From NCBI GenBank assembly GCA_947629735.1, contig CANREX010000163.1, forward strand, positions 1-15,442: a stretch of DNA of 15,442 nt, written 5' to 3'. The translations under genes were made by a program, and so were the position numbers. This DNA is from an uncultured Clostridia bacterium (GTDB taxonomy: Bacteria; Bacillota; Clostridia; Christensenellales; Borkfalkiaceae). Shown here one piece after another: positions 1-12,700 of the stretch. The notes beneath the pieces are model-generated. The model worked only from the letters and a program-made list of their open reading frames with translations, was not told the DNA's origin and did no database searches. Position 1 is the stretch's first letter. Each line of letters starts with the position of its first letter.

Positions 1-33
1 AACGGGCGGCGAAATTTCGGGCAACCACGCGGA
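1..33 (+). repeat. 33-bp exact direct repeat, copy 1 (TGGEISGNHA-coding)
   Basis: These 33 bases are identical to 208-240, 207 bases (69 codons) downstream. They encode the beta-helix rung TGGEISGNHA. The match may extend left past the window edge. Confidence 0.9.
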
Positions 34-790
34 CCAGGGCGGCGGCGTTGCGCTGGCGGGCGCATGCACGTTCTCCATGTCGGGCGGCAAGATTTGCGAT
101 AACTACGCGGATTTCACAAGCGCAGATACTAACGCGGGAAGGGAACTTTCCGGCTACGGCGGCGGCATTTATGCCCGCGGCGACGGCAGCGCGATAGTCG
201 TCAAGATAACGGGCGGCGAAATTTCGGGCAACCACGCGGAGTGGGGCGGCGGTATAGCCATGCACCAACCCTCGCACAATCAAGCCCATGCGCGCTTGCT
301 GGAACTCGACCTGCGCGGCGGCACGATAACCAAAAATAAGGCAAATACACAGGGCGGCGGCATTTACATAGGCGAATTGTCGGTATATTTCAAGCTGAGC
401 TTGTCGCCCGAAGTGTACGAGAACAATCTCGAAGCGGGCGCGCCGAACGACGTCTTCCTGCCTTCCAATATAAACGGAGAATTAAAGGTAGACAACTTGG
501 CGTTGAGCGAAACAGGCAAGCCCAAGACGGGTATGGCTTCCATGCAGGACAACGCGGTCATAACCATTATGGGCACGTTGAGATTTACCCACAAAATGGG
601 CATTTACAGGGAAGTCGGCTATTCGTTCACCAAGGACTTCGGCGCGAAGAGCAAGTCCACAAATCCCGCGCAGTTCTTCGTTGCGCAGAGGCTGGATAGA
701 TTCCCCACCACGGATAACCCCTACGAAGCAGACCAAAAAGTTGTCTACGACGATGTGAGCGGCGAAGCGCAGCTCATCTCCGAGCACGGC
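2..790 (+). repeat. Module M0 (3' part of a beta-helix module, truncated by the window edge)
   Basis: Residues 1-263. The window opens within the Gly-Gly rungs: TGGEISGN at residue 1, SGGKICDN, GGGIYARG, a second TGGEISGN near residue 70, RGGTITKN and GGGIYIG. It then follows the normal module ending: GAPNDVF, a GIYR strand, and the terminal box FTKDF...NPAQFF. The NWxxAV and LDLNG parts must lie upstream. The visible part alone (263 residues) nearly equals a complete short module, so M0 was large and rung-rich, like M12. Confidence 0.85.
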
Positions 791-3700
791 AGCGAAAACT
801 GGTACAGCGCGGGCGTAATGAGCTATCTGCTCGGCAAACAGTACACGGTTACGCTCACCGAAGATTGGAACACAGTCAACAACAAAAATACGGACTTCAA
901 CACCTCGCTCTACGGCGACGGCAGTAAAGACGGCTTCACAACCGTCGACGGACAGACCGCGCCTTTCTACTACGGCTCTCTGCTCGTCGGCACGGGCATG
1001 AATATCATACTCGACCTCAACGGCTACACGATAGACAGGGGCTACGGCGACGCGATAGGCGGTTCGCCTTACGGCTATGTCATTTTAATCAATAACGGCA
1101 CGCTCACCATACGCGACAGCAAGGGCAACGACGACAACGACGGCACTATTACGGGCGGCTGGTGTAACTACTCGGCAAGCTCGGTATATTACGGCGGCGG
1201 CATATCGCTCATAGGCGCAGCTCCTTTCCTGCAAATGGAAGGCGGCGTAATAGAGAAAAACAGGTCCACGGGTATTTACTCGTCATCGACTCTTATCGGC
1301 GTAGGCGGCGTAGGTCTTGCTTCGACAACCGCGCGCTTCAATATGTCGGGCGGCGAAATAAGGGATAACCTCGGCACGTTTGCGGGCGGCATAGGCTTTA
1401 CTGAGCTCGTCTCCAACACGTTCGCTATCCGCGGCGACGTCTTGGTATATGACAACTACCAGGTCAGCTCGCCTTCCGAAACCGAATTCGGCAAGGGCAC
1501 GCCGAGCGACGTCTACAACCCCGGGAAGACTGCGGGCGGCGCGAGTTCTAACGCGCTGGCGGAAGTCAAAGACAACACTAAATATAAGATTACGATAAGC
1601 GGTCCTCTCGGGGACAACGCTCATATAGGCATTTACAGACCCGATTCAAACAACTCGCTGCTCACGGAAACGAACGGCAACGTGTTTACGTCGGGCTATT
1701 CGGCGTTCAACAGCGCAGACCCCGCCGATTACTTCTTCGCTTCCGACGGCTATTCCAAGATTTATTCCTACAACATGCTCGTCGGCAACGAAATGGGCAT
1801 GGAGACTTCCATCTGGAACGCCGACCCCGCAAAGAACTGGTCCGACGCCGTAGCCGCGAACAGAAATTACATGACCGATTCGCCCATAACCGTTAAACTT
1901 CTGAGCGATTGGAAGGCGGACGAAAACGGCAGCCTCGGCAAGGGCACGGGCTTTACTACAAACGGCTCGCTCGACCAGACCCAGAGTAATATTATCCTCG
2001 ATCTGAACGGCTTCACGATAGACAGAGGTCTTTCGGGCAAACCCGCGATTGCAAACGGCTTCGTCATAAAAATGTCGGGCAAGAGCCGTCTGGAAATTAT
2101 AGACAGCTCGGAAAAGAAGACGGGCAAGATAACGGGCGGCAACAACTCCACTGCCAATCAGGCGGGCGGTATCGAAGTCTCCGCTTCAACCTGCTATCTC
2201 ACGCTTTCGGGCGGCACGATAGAGGGCAACGTCGGCGAAGCGGGCGGCGTAGCTACGTATACGGATACAGCTTTCACGACGGGCAGCTATTTAGGCTTCG
2301 GCGGCACGGCGGTCGTAGCAAACAACACGGACGCCTACGAAGAGCCCTGCAATATCAACCTGCGCGCTAAATATACGCAGACTATCGATATAGTCAGCAA
2401 GATAGAAGCGGCGGAAAAGACGTATGTAACGAGAGATTCTTCAAGTGAATTCACCGCAAACTTCGTCAAATTCAACGAGGGCGAGTCTCCCGTGAACTTC
2501 TTCGAAGCGGACGGCTCTCAGAAAGTCGTCATAAAGACGGGTACGGGCGAAGGCGCGTTGTATTCCCTCGATAACTACACCAACTGGGTCAACGCGGTCA
2601 ACGAATCCATAAGCACGGGTCTGTCGCGCTCCGTTTCCCTCATGTCCGATTGGGACGCCATTAACGGCGATTTCCGCACGGGCGACCTTGACGATGCCAA
2701 CGCGTTTACGACGAACGGCGCGCTCCACATAATAGCGACCTGCAAGATAGTGCTCGATCTGAACGGCTACACGATAGACAGAGGGCTTAAAGACGGCATT
2801 ACCGACGGCATGGTCATTGTAAACAGGGGCATGCTGACTATTCAGGACAGCTACGTCGGCGACGACCGCCGCGGCACTATCACAGGCGGTTACAACACAA
2901 CACCGGGTGGGGCAGATACATCCAACAACTCCGGCGGTATAGATAACTACAACGTGCTCACGATAGAGGGCGGTCTGATAACGGGTAACCACGCGCACAC
3001 GACTATAAGCAGCGGCTCGGGCGGCGTCTACAACCACACGGGCACCGCTGTAAAGATGACGATGACGGGCGGCGAAATTTCGAACAACTCCGGCTACTAC
3101 ACGGGCGGCGTCAACGTAAACGGCAAAAATCAGCTTTACCTCGGCGGCAGCGCGCGCATTATCGACAACACGCTCGGCTCTTCGCTGCACTCGGATGTCA
3201 AGCCCATGGGCTCTTACACCGATCCCACCAAGGCTTCCGAATGGGGCGTTTCCTACGCGGGAACTGAAAATAAGATAAATATAGTTCAGCCCGCGTTCAC
3301 CAAGGACGCAAAGATTGCCGTTTCCTACTACGGCAACAACTACATAGCAAACGTTGCATTAAATATATTCACCGTAAACTACGCGGAGTGGAACGACAGA
3401 GACCCCGCGGACGTATTCACCTATTCCGATCCTTTGATGTACAGGATAATCAAGGGCAGTCAGGCGGGCGCTTCGGGCGTAGAAGCGGCGGTGGAGTGCA
3501 TTGACGCGTCCAGAAACTGGGTTCACGCCGTCTATAACAGCACAAGCGCGAGCATAACCAAGACGGTCACGCTCAGCCGCGATTGGGTTGCGGACGAACA
3601 TGCGGACTACGTCACGGCGTTCGGCATTGATTCCACGCACACAACGTATTTCAGATACGGCGCGCTCTTCCTTCCTCAGAATAAATCTATAATTCTGGAC

Positions 3701-6700
3701 CTCAACGGCTACACGATAGACCGCAACTTGGAAGACAGACCTTATGCGGACGGCATGGTAATTCATGTCCGCGGCAATCTGGAAATCACCGATTCCTCCC
3801 CTGCCAAGACGGGCAAGATAACGGGCGGCAACAGCACCAACTCCGTCGGCGGCATACTGTTTGAATATGCCGCAAACCCCGTCGGTTCGCTTGCGATTAC
3901 GGGCGGTGAGATAACGGGCAACAAGGGCACGACCGCGGGCGGCGTACATATCAACACAAGCGGCAACACCCTCGGCGGTTTAAGTTACAGCAATAACAGC
4001 CCTATAACGTTCAAGTTCGGCGGCAGCGCTTCCGTTCACGGAAACGTCAACTCGGCGGATATCAAGTCGGACATCCTCGCGGATAGCCCCGTTCAGATGT
4101 TGCAGATAACCGCCCAGCTCACCTCAAACCACAAGACGGGCTTCGAGCGTCCGGGCGTCGGCGAATTCACGGAAGGTTTCAGCGAATTTATGGGCGTTTC
4201 CGCAAAGCCCACCAAGTACTTCGACAGCACCGATCCCATGTACGTCTATGACAGTCAGGTTTCGGAGGAAGTCATTGAAGGCGCGGTCTACACCAACGAC
4301 AACAAGACGAACTGGGAGTACGCGATAAAGGCAAGTATTGCGGGCAGCAAGAAGCAGATAACGTTCAGGCTTGTGGACGATTGGTACGCGGAGGACGGAC
4401 AGTTCGGCTCTGACACGCAGGCTTATGAAATGAGCACGGGCATTGCGGAAAGCAACGGCGCGCTGTACATTCCGAGCACTGCAAGCATTATAATCGACCT
4501 CAACAACTTCACGCTCAGCCGTAACCTTGTGAACGGCGGCGTTCAGTACGGCTACGTCATAAGGGTAGACGGCGAACTTGTGCTGCGCGATACTTCCAAG
4601 GAAGGCAGCGGCAGACTTACGGGCGGCTACAATACTTATTCGTATGGCAGCGTTAGCAGCGATTATCCTATAATGCAATCTTCCGCGATAAGGGTACAGA
4701 GCGGCGCTAAGTTCACCATGGAAAGCGGCGAAATTTCGGGCAACCACGGCGCAGGTACTTACAGCTCCGCGATAACCACTTATTCTTCCAATAGTGCCCA
4801 TACGATAACCCTGCTCGGCGGCATAATCACGGGCAACTACGGCGGCGACGCGAGCGGCTACGGCGCAGGCGGCGTCTACGTCATTGCGGGCAATGCCGTG
4901 CAGATGGGCGGCAGCATAAGGATAGAGAACAACTACGATTCCCTCGGACCGAGCGACGTACGTTTCCACTCTACAAGCAGCTTGCTGCAAATCGTGGAAA
5001 AGTTCACCTCCAAGGCGCACGTAGGCGTTGCTCCCAGTACTCAGGTCAACAACTACACCTCAAACGGCGTGCGCTTCACAAATAACTATTATGTAAAGCA
5101 CGACAATGCAGATGTTCCTTCCAACTACTTCTTCGGCAGCTGGCATATGAAGCACTCCGTCGTCACGATGTCGACCTCTTCGGGACGTGAGGGCGCGCTT
5201 TGGTGCGACGAAAACTACATAAATTGGGTAAACGCAGTAAATCAAAGCAGTTCTTCCAGCCCTATCACGTTCACGCTGACGGAAGATTGGATAGCAGAGC
5301 CGCAGAACACCTACACGACGGCATTCTATCCCGGCGAAACAGTTAGTTATTACAATACCAACAGCTACTATGAAAACGGCGCCGTCTCGCTTCCTACAAG
5401 CGGATACATAATTCTCGATTTGAACGGCTACACGATTGACAGGTCACTCACGGGCGACATAGCCAACGGCTACACCATTTTGGTAAGGGGCAAGCTGGAA
5501 ATAATCGATAGCTCCGTGCGCGGAACGGGCAAGATAACGGGCGCGCACAACTCCACGGGCGGCGGCGTCGTCGTGGAAAACGGCGGTTCGCTGTTCGTAA
5601 GGGGCGGCACAATCACAAATAATATAGGTTCGCGCGGCGCGGGCGTGGAAGTCAAGGGCACAACGTCCAAGATAGGGCTCGGCGGCGAGAATCAGCATGT
5701 AAACATTTACGACAACGTAACGGCGTCGGGCGCGCCTAACGATATATTCATCGAGTCGGCGACGACCATGATAAAGATAGACGGCGCGTTCTTCTCCGAG
5801 CATTTAATCGGCGTAGACAGGGCGGGCAACGGCTATGTCACCGAGGACTTCCACACGCAGATGGAAGGCTACTCGCCTCTCGATTTCTTTATCTCGCAAA
5901 ATGACGAATACTACGGAATTGAGAGCAGCGACGGCGAATTCTTCCTGCTTTCGCCCGATAACTCCAACAACTGGTCTTATGCGGTTTCGAAGAGCCGTGA
6001 AGATCATAAGATGCAGACCGTCCGCCTTACGAGCGATTGGATAGCTACGGAAGACGCCACAAACGGCACGACTTTCGTTCCTACGTCCGCTTCGGGCGTT
6101 CCCGACGGATACGTCAACGGCGCGCTGCTCGTTCCCGCGGGTGCGGCGGTAGAGCTCGACCTCGCAGGCTTCAAAGTAGACAGGGCGTTAAGCGCTCCTC
6201 AGCGCTACGGCTTGGTATTCCAGGTTCTCGGCACGCTTATCATAACCGACTCTTCGGACGAAAAGACGGGCACGATAACGGGCGCGTTCCTGAATACTAA
6301 TATAGATACCAACTACAATGCAGCCGTCACAGTAGGCACTAACGCCGTATTCGAAATGCACGGCGGCTCTATCACGGGCAACTTCAACAACATGACTTCA
6401 ACGAATTCGTCGGCAGGCGGCGTATTCGTAAAGAACAAGGGCACGTTCCTTCTCGTCGACGCTTCCGTAACGGACAACAACAACAGCGTTGCGGGCGTAT
6501 ATCTTGAAAACGGCTCTACGATGAGTATCGGCGGCACTGCGGTTGTTTCGGGAAACCACGACGGCTCGGATGTCGAAAAAGATATAGTTTTTGCAAATAA
6601 TTCTCAATTCATAAACATCGCTTCGCAGCTCAAAGACGGCGCGCATATCGGCGTTTATAAGAAGGTCAACAACTACGATTCGTCGACCCTCGGCGGCAGC

Positions 6701-9700
6701 AAGGTCACAAGCAATTACAGCCTGTACAACAACGACGATCCGACGAAGTACTTCTTCGCTTCGGACGCGCCCAACCACGGCATAATCAAGATGACCAATA
6801 TCGGCTTGACGGAAGCGGCTTTGTTCTGCTACAACAACGCGTGGAACTGGCATAACGCGGTCAACGCAAGCGTTGCCGCCAAGGCGGAAGTCACCGTTCA
6901 GCTCTACTCCGATTGGACGGCTCAGTCCAACCCTTCGCAGACGAGCATGATGTACTTCGGCGAGGACACACCCAACGCGCTCAACACGACAAACGGCGAT
7001 CTGCCTTATCTGCACGGCGCGCTCAACGTTCCTGCGAACGCTATTATAACGCTCGATCTGAACGGTCACGTAATCGATAGAAATCAGTCCGTCGAAAGGG
7101 ATGACGGCTACGTCATACACGTATACGGCAACGCCCATCTTCACCTTACCGATACCTCGCTTTCGAGCGCAGGACAGGTAAAGGGCGGCTGGACAAAGGG
7201 CACGCGCGATAATCAGCGTTATGGCAGCGGTATTCATGTCACCACCAACGGCAGGTTCACCATGGACGGCGGCGCGGTTACGGAAAACCACGGCATAGGC
7301 GTGTTCTTCATGGGCTATAACCGCCTGGCGCTCGGCGGCAGCGCGCGCATATTCAACAACACATACAGCGACGGCACAACCGCAAACCTGTATATGGATA
7401 TGTCGAGGACTACCCAGCCCATAAATATAGAGGTGATATCCAAGTTCACCAGCACGGCGAAGATAGGCGTCATGAGGTCGAGGAACAACTCGGGCTCGGG
7501 CGTATTCACCACGGGTTACAGCAAGTTTAACAAGGAAGCAGACCCCACCGCGTACTTCACCTCCGACGATGACGACTTCAACGTAGTCAGCGAAGGCAAT
7601 TTCGAGGACGAGAGCATGGAAGCGGCGCTCCTCGGCAAGGACAATAAGATAAATTGGGAGTACGTCGTCAACAGCTCGGTGAACAGCGGCGGACAGCCCA
7701 GAACGTTCAAACTTTCGAGCGATTGGATAGCGGAAACCAACACGTCTTACACCACGTCGTTCAACACGCAGGGCGCACCCGATAACAACGCTTATTGGTT
7801 GGGCGCACTGTACGTTCCCGCGAAAGCGTACGTAATTCTGGACCTTGCGGGCTTCACCATTAACAGAAATCTTTCTACCGCGATAACCGACGGTATCGTC
7901 ATCAATGTCCGCGGCACTCTGGTGATAAAAGACAGCTCACAGCAAGGCTCGGGCGTAATCACGGGCGCAAATAACGCAGGCGCATACGACTATTATTGGG
8001 ATAGCAACCGCCGCGCGTACGGCGCAATCTCCGTAATCGACGGCACGCTGATTATGGAAGGCGGCACGATTAAGGAAAACAGAGGTCTTTCCAAGTTAGG
8101 CAGCGCGGTTTATCTGAACGGTGCGGCTACGTTCAATATGACGGGCGGCAAGATAACCGAAAACTACGGCAAACCTTACGCGGGCGTCTATGCAGACGGC
8201 AACGCGACTGTAATTCTCGGCGGCTCGGCTTATATCTACGGCAATAAACTGCTCAACGACGTCGGTGCGGGCACTGCGGATGAATCCAACCTTTACTTCC
8301 AGAGTTCTTCCAACCTCGCTACGATAAGCAGCGAGATGCCTACGAACTCCGCGAAGGTCGGCATAACGGTAAACGTAACGCAGATACCTGCGGACGGCAG
8401 ACCCGTGACGAGCGGTTGGCAGTCTACCAACGGTTTGAACGATGTATTGAAAGTATTCGTAAGCGACGTTCCCAAGTCTTACAGAATGGCGGATAAAACG
8501 GCGGATAACGTCAAGGAAGCCGTGCTCGTTTGTACGGATAACCAGACCAACTGGTCCAACACCGTCGCAGCCAGCATGAGCGAGAAAAAGCAAAAGACCT
8601 TCACGATGTATGAAGACTGGACGGCTGAAAAGGGCGGTTCGGACGGCACGACGTTCGGCTCGGGCACGGGCTACTACTACGGCGCATTGTATGTTCCGAG
8701 CAACGCAGACGTCGTTCTCGACCTCAACGGTCATACGATAGACAGGGCGCTTGCAGACGGCTCACAGGCGTACAGCAGAGGCTACGTATTCTACGTGCTC
8801 GGCAAGCTCACAATAATCGACAGCACTGCAAGTCCCGATTCCACGGGTCATATCAGACAGGGCGTCATCAAGGGCGGCTATTCCACGTCGTGGACGGGCG
8901 GCATTTACGCCGAAAACGGCAAGTTGGATATAGAAGCAGGTCTTATCACGGGCAACCAGTCCACATCCAAGGGTGCGAACGCCTTGTTCATAATGTATTG
9001 CCAGGTTACCATCGGCGGAACGGCGCAGTTCAAGGACAACACCTATCCTCAGGACGGCTCAAAGGGAGACATCTACTTCTATTATCCCACGAATACCAAC
9101 TACAACAAGCTGCATATCGGTTCCAAGATGACCACCGATACCAATGCGGAATATACGAATATAATCGTTTACAGGAATCAGATAGGCACTCTCACGGACG
9201 GTTGGGGCAAGTACAACCCGACGACCGACCCCGCAACGCGCTTCAAGTCCTACGACAGCGCGTACATGGTAAAGGCTACGGGCACGGGCGATAAGAAAGA
9301 GGCGGCTATACTTTCCAACAGCAACGTGGATAACTGGCTGTTCGCCGTTCAGACGAGTTTGAGTACAGGCACGCCCGAAAAGTTCGAGCTTCTCTCCGAT
9401 TGGGAAGCGGGCAACAGCAATTCGTCGAGCGCGTATAACACCGTGTTCGGCACTAACGGCACGGCATATCGCTACGGCGCGCTGTACGTTCCCAGATACG
9501 CAAAGGTCATTCTCGACCTCGCGGGACACAAGATAGACAGAAAGCACAATCAGGCTCTCGACAGTCAATATCCGACTTATAACCCCGTAATTGTCGTTGA
9601 CGGCACATTGCAGATAATCGACAGTTCGGAAGGCAAGGAAGGCTCGATAACGGGCGGCAGCTACGGCATTTATATCACCCGCAGCGACGCACAGGTTTAC

Positions 9701-12700
9701 ATAGGCGGCAAGCTCAGGACTGCGGCGGACGCGGACGTCACCGACGGCTTTGTATACGGCACGCAGTGGGCGGGCAAGATAACCGATAACTCGCTGTACG
9801 GCGTGTATGTCAGCTCGGGCGCGCTCAACGTCACCGACGGACAGATAACCGAAAACAAGCTCGCAGACGTCTTTGTAAGCAACAACAGCCATTCGCTCAT
9901 AAACGTGGCGGCAAACGCCTACATTTACAGCGAACAGCAGACGGCGAGCGTCGGCATAAAGTTGCAGGACGAAAGCGACCTTATCCACATAATCGGCACG
10001 CTCAACGAGGGCGCGAAGATAGCGTACTCCCGCGAGGGCGTAGGCACTCTGACCGACGGTTGGGGCAGATATCAGGGCAACGACAGCGATCCTCTGGAAT
10101 CGATATTCGTCTCCAAAGAGCCCCCTGTATTCATGAGCACCGCCGAAATGGTTGAAGAATACAAGGAAATCGTCGTCAACAGCTTTGACAGCAAGGTGAA
10201 TTGGCAGTACGCGGTCGATCTGAGCCTCAAAAATGAAGGCGAAGAGCAGGAGTTCACGCTCTATGAGTGCTGGATAGCGGACGCGGACGACAACTACGGC
10301 ACTTCGTTCGGCACGGGCGACGCGTACTATGAAGGCGCGCTGTACGTTCCCGAGGGCGCGAAGATAGTCATCAACCTCAACGGGCATACGCTCAGCAGAA
10401 ATCTTACCGCGGCGCGGAAGAACGGCTCTGTCATAATCGTCGACGGCGAGCTCACCATAAGAAACGGCGCGGCGGCTTACAGCATTGAGTACGAGTGCTG
10501 CGACGGCAACACGCCTCAGATTACGGGCGGCTACACGTCGAGCGCTTCGGCGGGCGCGGCTATCGTCGTCAATGCAGACGGCAAGCTGACGTTCACGGGC
10601 GGCAAGATAACGGGTAACAAGACCGAAGCGGACAACAGCGCGGGCGCAATATACGTCGCGGGCGAGTTCGTAATGGACGGCGAAACGGCTTACATAGATA
10701 CAAACACCGCAGCTTATGCGGGCGCGGTCTACGTATCTTCGAGCGGTTCGTTCACCATGGAAAAGGGCGTCATTCAGAAGAATTCGGGCAATAATGGCGG
10801 CGGCGCCGTATATCTTAAAGGCGAATTCAACTTCAACGGCGGTCAGATAATAGAAAACACCGGTACGATAGGCGGCGTTTACGTCGCAGTCGGCGGTCGT
10901 TTCACCATGGAATACGGTTCGGAACTTACCAATAACGTCGGTTCGAGCGCGGGTGCGATATTCGTCAACAAGGGCACGGATACCTACCTCGTGATGAACG
11001 GCGGTGAAATTTCGGGCAACAAAGCCGCACAGGCAGGCGCAATTTACGCGGGCGGCAAAGTGGAAATCCACGGCGGTGAAATTAAGGGCAATCAGGCGAC
11101 TGCATCGTCTGCCCTTACCGAAGGCGGCGGCGCGATATTCGTGTCCGACACGGGCGACGTCATAATCGACGGCGGTGAAATTTCGGGCAACCAAGGCGTG
11201 AACGGCATACGCGTTTATGCTTCCGGCTCGCTCGGAGTAGGCGGCAGCGCGCGCATTATCGAAAACACCACCGTAAGCCCGACCAACGCGGGCAGCAAGG
11301 CGCATGAAGACTCCGCAACTTACATAAATATATATTTCACGACCTCTTCGAGGCTGCTCAAAGTCATATCCGAGTTCACGGAAGGTGAACACCCCGCGTC
11401 TATCGGCGTTTACCGCGACGACGCAGGCAAATTCACGAGCGGCTACGGCATGTTCAACAACAAACTTCCCAACAAGTTCTTCACTTCGGACAGAAGCGTT
11501 TACACCGTATCCGCGTCCGTCTCCGAAGATGTAACCGCAACGGAAGCTACGCTCGGCATACAGATCGACCCCGAGCCTCACGGTCTTGAAACTCCCAACG
11601 TCTACAACGGCGATTGGCAAGATATAATTGTCGATATCGACCTCACCAAGGTCACCGTTGAAGATTTGGATAACAACGTCAAGCTCGTCAAAGACGAACA
11701 CGACCAGAACAAAGCCACGATACAGGCGGTCAACGCCACGAATTACGCGGTAGAGTTCGGTCTCCAAGGCGACTACTGCTGGAAGGACGGCACGATAGAG
11801 CCCAAGATAGTCCTCGCGACTCTCGCACCCAAGCCCATCGATATAGAATGGACTATGGAAGAGCACGACGACGGTCAGGGCGGCACTGTAAGCGACGAAG
11901 ACGGCAACCCCATCTGCGTATACGACGGTACGACTTCTCACGGACCTATCGCGAAAGTCAAAGAAGATATGCTGTGCTTCAACGTGCTCACCAACGTAAT
12001 CGATACTTGCGCGGTTGAGTATAGCGGCAAGCAGGTCGCGGCGAGCGAACCCAGCTATCACACCGCCACGGCGTTCGCCATGACGAACTCCAACTACACG
12101 CTTCCCGAGTCGGAAGAAAACCGCAGCTACGACTTCATGGTCTACAAGGCGGCTCGTCCCGACTTCAAGATAACCACCGAGGAAGCGTATTACCTCACGC
12201 CCACCCAGATAGAGGTTACGGGCAATATCGAAAACGGCGACCTCAAATACTACATTGTCGGCGAAAACGGCAACAATGTGAACGCCACGGATGACGCGGA
12301 AATAGACGTAGCTACGGGCGAATTGAAGTTCCTCAGATACGATAAAGACCGTCCCGTAACCGTTACCGTCAAGGTAGTGGCGGGCGCAACCGCAAACTAC
12401 AAGCAGTCCGAAGCGACGAAGGAAATAACCTGCGTCGCGGGCGAACTCAAAGCCACGATAACCCCGGGCGAAGTCACCTACGGCGATGAAGTCCAGCTCA
12501 AACTTACGGGTTATCCCGAGGACGTGCTGTCAAATCTCACCATGCAGTGGTCTATTACGACCCTCGGCACGGGCAACGTCAGCATGAATTCGAGCGGACT
12601 TTTAAAGGCGACGGGCGTCGGTGAAGTCAACATCACCGTCAAGACGTCGGGCGCGGATTATTTCAAGGATACGACAATCACGGCGAAACTTACCATAAAG

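Noticed and set aside
2441..5020. Minus-strand ORFs at 2441-3190, 3359-3949 and 4124-5020
   Set aside because: All are in the same antisense register within continuous sense coding sequence and share the same biased Ala/Arg/Val/Tyr composition.
5835..6300. Plus-strand ORFs at 5835-6044 and 6037-6300 in other frames
   Set aside because: Short, Arg-rich out-of-frame readings of M6/M7 coding sequence. The +2 frame runs through them with intact module motifs.
2..11551. CRISPR array or other non-coding tandem repeat
   Set aside because: The repeats are long, diverged, in codon phase and conserved at protein level; there are no short identical repeats with unique spacers.
2..11551. Polysaccharide lyase or glycosidase activity, suggested by the likely beta-helix fold
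   Set aside because: I see no conserved catalytic Asp/Arg/Lys arrangement of pectate lyases or GH28-type enzymes. The conserved Asp and Arg of LDLNGYTIDR are variable (INR, LSR) and look structural.
9059..12061. Long minus-strand ORF of 1000 residues as a real gene
   Set aside because: It is in exact codon register with the sense gene. Its Arg/Val/Ala-rich repeats are the reverse reading of the sense repeats, and its openness follows from the rarity of TTA, CTA and TCA in the sense frame.
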